A DNA stretch of 64,000 nucleotides from Rhynochetos jubatus. Its lineage: Eukaryota > Chordata > Aves > Eurypygiformes > Rhynochetidae. How positions within the stretch are numbered: position 1 is the first letter of the stretch; every line of letters starts with the position of its first letter. Under the pieces are notes generated by a model. That model ran no database searches. It saw only the letters and a list, made by a program, of their open reading frames with translations, and was not told the DNA's origin. The DNA lies in the NCBI GenBank assembly GCA_027574665.1, contig CM050672.1, positions 6,556,001-6,620,000 of the forward strand, given 5' to 3'. Both the position numbers and the translations under genes were made by a program. Positions 41,101 to 52,580 of the stretch are shown here, piece after piece.

Positions 41101-41128
41101 ATTGTCACTTGAATGTCACTGGCAGCAA

Positions 41129-41224
41129 ACAAGGAATTTTGCCACTGGCCCTCTTGGCCACGAGGGCACACTGTTGGCTCATGGCCATCCTCTTGTCCAC
41201 CAGGACTCCAAGGTCCTTTTCCCC
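41129..41224 (-). mobile_element. CR1 ORF2 reverse-transcriptase C-terminal remnant
   Basis: On the minus strand a 32-residue stretch reads GEKDLGVLVDKRMAMSQQCA and continues LVAKRASGKIPC. KDLGVLVD...MSQQCALVAKKA is the well-known motif near the C-terminal end of the CR1 ORF2 reverse transcriptase. Flanking sequence on both sides (about 41050-41330) is probably decayed CR1 as well, but I cannot place it. No intact enzyme is encoded; this is a fossil fragment without a recognisable 3' tail nearby. Confidence 0.75.
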
Positions 41225-43399
41225 AGAGCTTTCCCTTATCACTTGGAATTTGATACTCACAGCCAGATGCCCCAAGGATGTGACACCAGGCAACAGCCAG
41301 CCCCCATGTCAAGCCTTTGATAGCCACCACAATGGCAGATGCAATTAGCCCACCTTAATGAGGGCCATAGCGCCCCGCAGGTGATGCCAGGAAAGCAAAA
41401 ATAAATCTGGTTTCACTTCATGTTTCCATTGGCACCAGAGAAGGATTTTACAAGGGAAAATATAAACACTTCAAAGGCAGTCTAAAATAACTGGCACTTG
41501 TGTCACGTTATTGGAGCTGGGGTTTATTTGTTTTATTTACCCCAAACACTGTTGCTCTGTGTGTCTCTCCAGACTCACTGAGCATTTGCAGAGGGCTAAG
41601 AAAGGAGAAACGGGGAAGGACCCAGGTTAATCCACATCCTGCCCTAAGCAAACTCTGCCAAGCCCCAGCCCGGAGCACAGCCAGCATCTCAGGGCAGCCA
41701 GTGGGCCAGCTCACACTGCTGCAATCCCACCAGCCACATGGCTCAGATCTGGGGAGGGAGCAGCAACTGAAACGTACTGAGCAGGCAGAGTGTCCCCGTT
41801 AGCTGAAGGGGGCCTCAAAAAGTCTCTGCAAAGCCCCTGGGTCGTCACTCCCCCTTGCCACCTCTGCTCTGGCCGTTTGGCGCACACAAAGAGATTATAG
41901 ACTGGTCAGATCATTTTGGGATAATACTGCTCGTTTCTGGAGAGCTCTCTTTTATTTCAGTCCATGGTCCGGGCAGCCAGTGCCCCTGCAGGAGACACCT
42001 GTGCCCAGACCAGCCCCACGGCAGAGCGGGCAGCCAGCCTTGCCTCATCCCCCCACTCCCGCCGCCTTCTCCGAGCAGCAGGCACTAAAAATTTCAAGTG
42101 AACCAGTTTAATGCAGAATAATGCAAGATGAATCCACTCAGAGCACCTCACCTGTGAAGGGTGATTACAGCTCTTTCATGTAAGAAGGACCTTAGGTAAC
42201 ACCGGGTCTTACGGGCTTCGGCCGTGGTTTTGAGGAGGAAGAATGGATGCGTAACCTTCACGGGTGAGGGGCTGTGTACCTCTGACCTAGCAAAGGAGGG
42301 GTGGATAGAAAGCAGCATGGGAAACGAATCCCTCAAGTGGAAGCAGTAACATCCCTGTTTGCCACCGGGGAGGGAAAGACAACGGACACCCCCCCAGCTC
42401 AAACCTTTCTCCCGAGTTTGTGCAAAGCACGAGCGTTCCCGGAGGAACGCCCCGCGCCAAGGGCCAGGGGACGTGAAGTCCCACCACGGTTACACTTCGA
42501 GACAGTGCCGAAGTGATGCAGGAATGAGATCTCGCGAGGTGCTACCTGCCCCGCTCACCCAGGGGGCTGGGAACAAGGACCTACTGACAGCACATCACAC
42601 CCTGCCGCTCCAGGCGCTTCCAGCGGGTCAGGCATCTCCTGCGGGTGCCGTAAACAGCCTTCTGAGGCGCAGCGTTATCCAGCAGCCTGCCAGGATGCAG
42701 AGCTGTAGGACACTGCTAAAGCAAAGCCTAAGCACCTATTCCATTAAACTTCTCATCCCCTTGTTGAGACAGGGCATCCCCACTCATCCCAGGACTGGAA
42801 AGCACGCTGGAGAGCTCGTTGTCCTGCTAAGGAGCTGATCCTGAAACTATCCAGCCGGGCCCAGGTCTCACAGCACCCACAGGGATGGGTGCTGAGGTCC
42901 GAGCACTGCGGAGCCCCCGGTGCTGCTCTCTGCAGAGCCACAGCAACGCCGCAGCGGGGCTCGTTCTCTTCTCAGCCCGCTGGTCCCTGGCTGTGACAGA
43001 CAGGTCACGGGGGATTGTTCCGGAGGGCTGGAGAAGGAGCTGCCCCCACAAACATAACTCTCCTCTTGGCACAACACCAACAAAGGGAAGGCAGGGACGG
43101 AGAGTGCCGGTGTGGACGGGCACCGGTCCAGGGCTGCACACTGCCGTCTTCAGCTGGGCTCCCAGGAGGGTGTCCTGGCCTGCAGGCTGCTGCTAACAAC
43201 CCCCCCTGAAGTCAACATCTACAGCAACGCGGTTCTGCTGCAAATAAGGGCATTTTCATGTAGAAGCCCTTCCTGTAAAAATGATGGTTTAGCAGCTCGA
43301 CATCCGAGCGAGGGAGCAGCCTGCAAACATGGCCCCGTGCTTCCCAAGTCAGTCAGTGCCAGGATCTCCACCGCAGAGGAAGGACAGTGAGGAGGAATT
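41225..43399. other. Intergenic, mostly GC-moderate
   Basis: Possibly decayed CR1 up to about 41330, then AT-rich sequence at 41350-41560 and GC-rich sequence from 41600 to 43330. No gene recognised. Confidence 0.4.
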
Positions 43400-43779
43400 G
43401 GCAATAATCGAAATATTTGGTAGGGCAGCAGAAATGAATTGGGAACCTGGTGGTAGCACACCCTGACACAGATCAGTGAAACTGGAAAACTCATACTGGG
43501 CGCTGGACTTTTTCTTTCTTCTCTAGAGAATCTGAAATATCCAGTTGCAACAGTTTGTGCCCTTTGGCCTAAACTTTCCCCAAGTTTCAGTTCAGCTCCC
43601 ATGCCCCCCAACCTCTCCTGTAGTAACACAGAAGCGGAAGAGAAAGAAAAAGCATTAATAAACCCTAAATTAAAATAAAATCTCAACTTCTACTGGAATT
43701 TGCTCAAAAGAGAAGAGAATCAATTGCAGCCTGTTCCCAGTTCTTTAAGGCAGCCTTATCTTGTTTCTAACAAAACAAA

Positions 43780-44320
43780 AATCAATAAGAAATGCTTCTT
43801 ACGGTTCATTTTTTAAAGCTCGATACCAGCTATGCAATTTGGTTGACAATTATGAATGATCCGGTATGTCATTCAGCCCTCTCTCTGCTACCCGGCTTGC
43901 CAAAGCCTGCAATCACGCATTATTGCTTGCGGGTACATCTTTAAATATTGGTTTGCTTTCCACTTTTCTACAATGATCATTCAGAAATAAACTCAATTTG
44001 CTGATCAATTCCATTGACTTGGAAGCAACAGTTATTAATGCCTTCAGTTTGCTGCTGGCTCCTAAACTTTTTCTGATCCATTAGTTATGAGCCCCCATTG
44101 ATTGAAAACACACATCCTCACAGCATTGTTTTTTTCCCACGGAAAAGCAAAGAGCTTTTTGCAGTCACTTTTCCCCAGGAGGCACAGCTTGGTTTTTTAA
44201 AAACCAGCACGAGATGATAATATAATTTCATCACAATAACTTCCTTTGTGGGTAAAAGTGACAAAGCTATTTTTGAAGTGCTTCATTAAAGATGACTTCA
44301 TTTTCTTTCCAAATCATGCA
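43780..44320. other. AT-rich single-copy block, candidate conserved non-coding element
   Basis: Non-repetitive, CpG-poor sequence with SOX-like CCATTGA and CATTGAT cores, a POU-like TATGCAATTTG and homeodomain-like CCATTAGTTATGAG. About 14.5 kb upstream of the GRIK3 start. Enhancer function and conservation are inferred only. Confidence 0.35.
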
Positions 44321-46231
44321 TTCTTCTCTCTCATCTGCTTGCATTTTCCTGGGTCTATTCGCTCCAATCTGTAGCTGCTTGGATCCACAGGTGCCCAAAC
44401 GCCAGGCATTTCTCAGCTGGCCCCTGCTAGGCAGGGGGCTGGCCCGCCCTGGGTGCCCCAGCACAGGCAGCGAGAGGCCTGGGGGCGAGCAGCAGAGTGA
44501 GCCAGGCTTTGCCAGAGCCCTCTGGGCCACGTCCCAGGCTGCGCACCCAAAACACCCTCCACACTGCGAGTTCGGGTCCCGAGGTTTTGTTCAGAGAATG
44601 CATCGTGACAATTTTCCCTTTCAAATACAGACACAGCTTCCTTGAGAAACAATTACATTTGTTTTCTCCCCCCATTCCAACATCCTCCATGCCCCAATCC
44701 ATCTCAGACAACCCTTCCAGATCGATAGGAAAGCCAGAATATACTGATTTTGGAACAACACATCATCAAACGCTATGTGTCGCCACCGAAAATCCTCAGT
44801 GAGCACAACCCTAGTTCTGTGCCTGGTCAGACAGATTTGCCTGTATCGAGGAGGAGGGTGAGAGAGGAAACCTCCCCCTCCTCACTCAGAGTGCATGAAT
44901 TAGATGCCTGCCACTGTTCAAGATGCTTTTCCTGTGAATTTGCCCCAGTTACACAACACTGGGGTTTTTTCCTTACAGGAAAATTACATTCGAATGGAAA
45001 TTATGTATTTAGAAAGGCACTGTTAATCAGTGCAGAGCCACTGGCTAGACTCACCCTGTCTCTGCTCTGAAATAGGTCACAGCAACTGCCACAGCATCCC
45101 GTCAAACTCCTTAAAAATCCAATAAACCCAAGGAAAACCCACCCCACGGAAATACCTCATTTGAAAATCGCACTGGTGGGTTCAATTCTGCAAATCATTT
45201 AAACACAATTCTTAACCTGAAGTTAATGAATCAACTTATTGGAGTCAAATGATACTCGAGGATCAAATCCGAAGCACTCGGCATCTTGCAAGATCCAATC
45301 CCAGGAGAGGTCCCGTTAGTCACAGCGGCTCCTGCAGCCGCTCGCGGGAGTCGCACGAGCACCCGCAGGCAGGACGCGCACCCCCGCAAACCACCTTCAA
45401 GTTTATCGGGGGGCTAATTCAACACTAACAATCTGTAACTCTCCAAATTCCACACTTTGCCGTTTTCAGCGCAGTTTGCAAATGCTGAAAGGGATCATTT
45501 CGTCTCAGTTTGGGGAAGGAGGAAAAAAACCACATCACTTCAGAATCCTCTGGCAGTTAGACACCCTAAATATATCTAACCCTGCCAGGGAAATCTCCTG
45601 CTTAGAGCAAGTCTAACATTAGCTGCTTTTCCTTCCAACTGAAGGCGTTCCTAAAAACGTCCTATCGATCCCAAGAGGATCAGGCATTCCCCCCCGAAAG
45701 GCTGCACCGAAGCGACCTTGCTGACAAGTGGAAAGTGTTTGACCAGCGCCGAGGGAAGGGCAAACCTGTGTCCAGATCCCGGTGCCCAAGCACTGCGTCT
45801 GTCCCCACAGCACCACGCCGGAGGCCAGGGTGATGGTTCCCTTCTCTTCCCGCCTTCACAAGGAGGGATGTGCCACCTGCGAGACCAGGTTTCCTCAAGG
45901 TGTATGGAGATGAGGATTTGGGAAGCAGGACGCGGCAGCAGTCGGAGGGGGAACGCTGATGAAACTCTGCTGAAGCGGTTTGTGACTTCAAGTTATCAGC
46001 AAAGAGCGCAGAGGTGGGGCCTTGGCCTTGGTTTTACCAGGAGGAAAAAAGAAAAATCCTGGACCTGAGCAAGGGAGAAGGAACCCAGCCCTTTGGACTC
46101 TGTCCGGGCACACCTCATGCGGAGAGCAGTAAAATCAACGAGACACAGAGCGTAAGCAAGAAGGGAGATTCCTTCAAATGACAGGAAGGATGACAGACAC
46201 CTCACTGAAGCGGGACATGGAAAATCATGAC
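44321..46231. other. Intergenic, mixed
   Basis: 44390-44560 is GC-rich; 44580-45290 is AT-rich; 45300-45400 is briefly CpG-rich; the rest is mixed. Nothing recognised. Confidence 0.4.
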
Positions 46232-46480
46232 CCTGAATCACAGACTGGGTTGGGTTGAAGGGACCTTAAAGCCCACCCAGCCCCACCCCCTGCCATGGGC
46301 AGGGACACCTTCCATAGCCCAGGGTGCTCCCAGCCTCATCCAGCCTGGCCTTGGACACTGCCAGGGATGGGGCACCCACAGCTTCTCTGGGAACCTGTCC
46401 CAGTGCTCCCCACCCTCTGCAGGAAGAATTCCTTCCTGATGTCCAGTCTAAATCCCCCCTCTTCCAGTTTAAAGACACTG
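46232..46480 (-). mobile_element. CR1 LINE 3' tail, minus orientation
   Basis: Begins TGAATCACAGACTGGGTTGG, then GGGACCTTAAAGCCCACC, CCATGGGCAGGGACACC and GGAAGAATTCCTTCCTGATG, extending slightly further 5' (TTCCAGTTTAAAGACACTG) than the 17.2 kb copy. 5'-truncated, noncoding. Confidence 0.95.
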
Positions 46481-49400
46481 AAAGAGAGGGAGAGGAGGGA
46501 TGCTGCATTCCGAGGTGCCCTGCCAGCAGTCTGGGGTCAGACCCTGAACCCAAATCCAACCAACCCCCGCTTTCTGGTTGCGAGCCAGCCTGTGCAGACA
46601 CCAAACCGCCTGCCTGTCCATCGTCCGCAGGTCTGCAACGCGCCCTGCCCGGCGCCTTCAACATCAGAGAAGATGGACCATTTAGGAAAGCGCATCAACC
46701 CTTTTTGGGAACGGGGAAACGAGAACACCAGTGTCTTTTCTTATTAATGACTTGTGATTTGGAGCATGTGATGTGTGCATTCCATGGTGGGCTGGAGAAA
46801 GAGGAATGAGAGATTCCCTGAAGCCATTTCTGCTTCTTCTCCTTCTTGCTCTTGGAGCATCCCTGGGGATTGCCCTTTTCACAGAGGAGTACGGTTTGGA
46901 GGAGAAAGAGGGTGGCACATTCTCCAGGAGGTTATTTACAAGTGCTCTTTTCTAGAGATCAGTGTGTTGAGCCTGGTGAAGAATGATTTCAATTTTGCCT
47001 TTAAAACTTGGATCAAACAATGCTGACAATGCAAACTTCCCCGCCATCCGGAGATTAAACTTGTTCTGCTGTTTTTAATAGGGGCCCGAGTGCATTGCTT
47101 GCCAGCGGGCTCTCAGCACCGCGCTCTTTGTCTTTTAGCAGGTTCTGAGAGCACGCTGCAGAAATAACCGATTCGCATCTGCATATTGCTCAAGCTGCTT
47201 CTGATGCATCAGGACGGCGTCGGGCCTGGGAGCTGCCCGCAGGACACAACAGAAAAAGCATCCTGCAAACAGGGTGCACGGATCAGACAAAGTTATGGCA
47301 GTCAAACAAACTAGATTTAATTCTGGCTCTTCCTGAGACCTTGAGCAATTCACAGTGATTGAGGGCACGAACGGCAGCACGAGGACACAAACGTCCTGTG
47401 CAGTGTCTGAGTTTATAAAAGGTCTATATTCAAACATCCAAAGCAATTTATAGCAAGTGGTACCCTTGGCATACGGCATCTCCTGGGAAATGACTGTCTA
47501 GCTGAGGTTGATCACCCTTGACTTCACCTAGAGCTGTTTACTCCCTGAGCCAGCAATTAATCCCACTGTCTCCCCACCCCTAACACTCGGCTGTTAAAAG
47601 CGTGCACCCAATAAAAGCAATGGGATGCTGCTGAAGTGAATGACATCTCTCATCTGGTGGTCCTGTCAGGCCCGTTTTCCCAGCGGTGTAATGCAGAGCA
47701 ACGCAACGAACCAGGACAAATCCCGAGGATCTGATGTTTTAGTAATCACAGAACCCACGCCCCTGTGTATCTGCCAGGACTCCCTGGCATACGGCTAGTT
47801 CATTGCCCACAAAGGGCCGGGTCAGAACTCCAGCCTATTCTAAGGACCTTGTAGCTGCACTGCCACGGCACGTGAACACAAGCCAAGCTCACCAAAGCCT
47901 TTACCTTTGGAACAGTAAAGGGGCTCCTGCTGTTACCCTGTGCCTGAAGGACACATCGTAAACCTCTGCTGGGACCACGTCACAATACTTCTGTTTCGCT
48001 AGGAAAGGGGTGCAAGCAGGGACTATGATGCAGGTGAAGGAGCAAGCGAGCAGCACTCACAGACACTTCACTCAATGCAGACCAGAACCTTCAGTTATCA
48101 CAGCAGCTTTGTCCCCAGGGAATAATTCCCAAAAGCTTTGGGGGCTTGTTACCTTCGGCTAACTAGTAAATAGGATGAGGTGCCTTTTGGCTTTTTCCAG
48201 AAGGGCACAATTCCCAATACGTTTACTGCAACCAGTAATGGGAGGGTCTTCCCCAAGAAACCGTGGGAGCGTTTTCTTCCCAAGCTTGTCCCCGCTGCAG
48301 ACCACAGCTGATCTGTCACCGCATTTTGGTATTACCTAGACAGGCAGATTGTCCCTTCATCCTTGTTTTGCAAGCCCAGCGCTCCAAGGCACTCTCTGCC
48401 TCAGAAGAGTCCTCAGTCTAAGCTAACAAACTAAAGTTTTAATGGAAAATTAGATATCCATCGCCTCATTCCCTCACATGGTGCTATAAGCTCCGCCAGC
48501 AGCGCGCAGGCTGCCCGAGCGCTGGTGTGTGACAGTGCCACAGCACCGCTGCTCATTACTGCACCACAAGTAACGAGCAGCCACCTTACAAGCAAAGCTC
48601 CAAGCTTTGCCCTTTAATCCTAGGCGCCTGCAGCGCTTCTCCCCTTCACCGGGAGGTCTCAGCCCAACCTCGGTGCCTGTTTCACGGGGTGCTCCCCTCA
48701 CTGCGCTCATCCAGCTGGCAGGACCGGGGGGGTCCCCTCTCCCACCACCGGCTCTGGCTGCAGCCAGGGCTCGTGCTCGCCCCCAGCCCCTTTCCATGGC
48801 CCATACAGAGCTGGTGGCTGTGCTGCGCTCCCTTTGCTGGCTCTTCATTTAGCCTCTGAATGGCAAGGCGTTATTAAACTTGTCCTTAGCCACTTCAGAG
48901 TGGCAGACAAGGCTGCCACGCTTCGCCAGCACTTGATTTATTAGTCAGTTCTGCAGGAATCTAATCTACTTGGAGGGTCTTTTTTTTCTTCTTCTTTCTT
49001 CCTAATTCATAAATGGGTATCTTTGTACTTAATCTCTAGTCAAACTACTTCCCACCTGATCTTTAAACTGTTAACATGAGGGTGTGTAATTGCATCACTC
49101 CAGGGCCACATCCCTGGGTGCCGGGAGGGCAGAACTGCAACGCTTCCCTCTCGCCCACCTTCAGGCTGTACCTCACTGAAACACATGGAAACTCCTGTGT
49201 CAGCACTGCAATTGCTTTCCAGGAAAGCTAAATGTACGTATTCACTTCCAACTGAAACCTGAAGGCACCCGCCTTGCCTGGTCCCTAAGGTACAGCATCC
49301 AGACAAGCGCCAACTGATTTTGTGCAATTTCGGCCTTCGCTGGCGAAAAGCGGTCCCAGAGTCCCGCGTGCAGCCAGCTCCCGCATCCTGGGACGCGGCG

Positions 49401-52400
49401 GGCACCACCGCAGCCAGAGGCCCACGCACACTGAAGTGCCTTGGGGATAAAAGAAAAAAAGGAGGATTTTGACCAAATAAAAATTGCAGAGCACACCGTT
49501 TTGGCAAGGCCTTACTCTCCCTTCCCCCGTGAATGCTTATAAACACACACAGAGTTATGCAAAGGGACTCACTTTTTGCTTTTATACTTTGAAAAAGCCA
49601 ACACAAGACACGTCTGTGTATACAAACGCTTTAAACAGCTAATGTTTACCGGACACCGTTCTGGTTTTTTCCTTTACACTTGAAAAAGGCAAAAGCTTCC
49701 CACAGAAAATTATGGAAATAAACTATAAAGAGGCTCGTTATTTGTCCGAGGGTTTTTTCACATCAGGTTTCAATATGCGAGTCACGTTCCTGCCGTGAAG
49801 TGGAAGGCCACGCAGAGCACAGGCACAATCTAGTGAACATTCCGCATACACTGTCTAAAATAAAGCCACATCAGCTCTGTTTTACTTGTACTAAGACCTG
49901 CTTAAAAAACATACTTCTTCCCTCTCATCACCAAATAGAAACGCTGTGCAGATAGAGCGGCGATGAAATTTAAACAAGGTATTTCAGATTCAGAGCCACA
50001 AGAAGGTGGTAACCAAGCCCCGTACAAGGCACCTCCACAGCCGCTGCTGAGCCTCGGAGCAGGGGACCAAGTGTCCCCAGCAGGAAACCAACCAAAAATT
50101 CAAGGGTTGGTTCCTCAGTTCCTCCATCTGTATTTCAGGGCCGTGTTGGCTGAACTGGGGGGGTAAAAACCAGACCAGCAAGTGGTCACCCATGAGATGC
50201 TGGTCCCTCTCTACTGCACCAAACAGGAGGCACTTGAGAATTACCCGTAAATAAAGGGGATGGATTTTATACTCTTTCCAGGTGCAAGAAAGACTTGGGG
50301 ATAAAACATTAGTGAATTCAGAGAGTCACAGACCTCGTGTGCTGAAGGACTAAAGGAAGAGCACCCCAGTTTAGGTCTCCCGCTACTTTTGTTCCTGGCT
50401 GCATCTTTCTCATCCCTCCAGCTCTTACAGTACGCACACACCCAAGGGATCAGGAAACCCGGGGTGAGTTTTCAGCCCTGCCTCTGCTACACAGCCAAAG
50501 GAGGTCTTGGAATACGGGTTACAAAAACTGGTTCAACCCCTCCTCTATGGCGAGGTCAGCAGCTCCTAAAGCTGCTCAGTGGCACCAGCCGCTGCTGGAA
50601 GGAGCAGGGGTGTCCTGTCAGCATCGGCTGGACACCGGCACAGCCATCCCAGCACCCTGTCCGTCACCGCAGCCACTGGGCGACTTGGAAGAGCTAGGAA
50701 AACCAGAGAGCATCTTACAAGTTACATCTCCAAACCCCATTTGTTTTCTATCTTTTGAAGTTCATGTTCTCTGTTTTCTTAACACCTTTAAATACCAAAT
50801 AAACATCAGATTAAAAAAAGATAATACAAGGCAGCACTCCTCTTCCTGTGAGTGGCACCGGAACGTACGCGGGAAGCCTCCCACACTCCCCTTTCAATCC
50901 ATAAATACACTCTGCACAAACCCCTTCCAACAGGATAAAACAAGAAGCCGTTCATCGCTTGCTAAGCTGAAAAGCACCAAAATTAACCTTGTGCCCAGGC
51001 ACCGACAGCCGTGAATAACAAGTATTTAACTGGCCCAACGGTCTGGTTTAGCGCCGGTTTTAAAAGGAGCCTCACATCGGCTCAGAACAAGGGCACTGAG
51101 AACGCGGGATGCTGAGGCGCGGCGCGGGCAGCTCTCCTCGCGACCCAAGCCCGAAGGCTGCCAACAGGCAGGCTTTCCCCCCCCGATGGCCGGCATCCAT
51201 GCAGTCCCGTTCGGAGCGGGGCAGCGTGGTTTTCACTGACACTCAGAAGCTTTGAAAAACTGAGCAGGAATATCTGAGTCGCTCCACAGCGCCGACACCA
51301 GCTGCTGCCGAGCCCCCCCAGCCCCGGTGCCTCCCGCTCACCAAGGTGAGAGGTGGGATGCAGCCAGGACCACACACAGGCATGTGAATTCCTAATTCAT
51401 TACTGGCAGGACAGCGGTAAAAGTGTGTTTTGCAGGTGTGAAAGCCGGGTGTTTTCAACTGAAGTTGCATGGAAGTGCTGGGGGGCCTGAGAAACGACGT
51501 GGGGTTCAGACACCCAAGTGCTGGATAAATACAAGGATCATCCCAGCCCCCCCCAAGGCTCCTCAGAGCACAACGTGGCAACTCCTTCTCCCACCCCATC
51601 CTCTCCACTCCTTCCCAAAGGTGGGATCACACAGTAGCTGAGGGCCAGGACATTGTGCCCCCTCCAAGCACTTTCCACCTCCACACATTTCAGACACCTC
51701 AGCCTTTCACAGCATCTTGCTCATGGCCAATTCTCGCTGCTGTGGGAAAGCTCTTTCCTCCCGGACATCCCATGCCCTTCCGGAGGCAGGGAACTCCTTA
51801 TCCCCGGTACATCAGGTCTCCCCGCTGACAAGCGATGCCCACTCATGCCTTACTTTGTGCTAAGGGGAACAGCCCGATCAGTCACTGCTTCCTCACCCAG
51901 CACTGAAGCTTTCTCCGAATGTGCTGGAACAACCGAGAAATCTGCTGTGCGTTGGAAACAGGCCTGAGTCTGCAGGGGATTGGGGAAAAAAGACTGGCTG
52001 CAGCTGGCCAAATTAATTCCCAGCATAATTCCACTGGAGTCTGATTTTAACGGGCATTTGAAATAACGTGCTCTTTTCTCGCCCTTTGCATGCGTAGAGG
52101 AAAAAGAAGAGAAGGTATTAACGACTCATTCCAACTCTTCGCATGGGTAATTAGACACGTGGGTAGTCAAGTGCCCTGAGCTCTCACAGGTTGGCCAGTG
52201 CCCAACCTTCTGCTCAGCCAGTTGGTAACTCACACAGGAGGAAAAGAAGCAGGGACCCTTCCCGGGTTTCATACAATGGACCACGCTTTGAAGCTGACAG
52301 GTCAAAAATAAACCACGTGCGAATTTGTCAGAAAGCCAAGGAGCGTACCAAATTATTTTTTTTTGTAAACTGGTTCCATGTAAAGATAATTGCAAGCAGA

Positions 52401-52580
52401 GTCTAATTCTGCAGTCTCTAATTTTCTTGTCTGACTAAGCAGGCATAATTTACACCCATCAGTTGCAAATGGCTTCTCCCACCAATCCTAAAGATAGAGG
52501 GGTTTTTTTTTTTCCCTTAAGGAAAAAAAGATTATTTCCTACCTCTGCAGAAAGAGGATAAAAACACATGCAAAGGCTGT
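46481..52580. other. Intergenic, mixed
   Basis: AT-rich at 46950-47080, 47280-47460, 48860-49080, 49560-49960, 50740-50830, 51970-52150 and 52290-52560. GC-rich at 48480-48830, 49320-49440 and 51090-51340. Numerous short open frames without domain signal. No interspersed repeat beyond the CR1 to the left. Confidence 0.4.

Noticed and set aside
41171-41186. CTCF-like CCACGAGGGCAC
   Set aside because: Two bases short of the core spacing, and it lies within the CR1 coding remnant.
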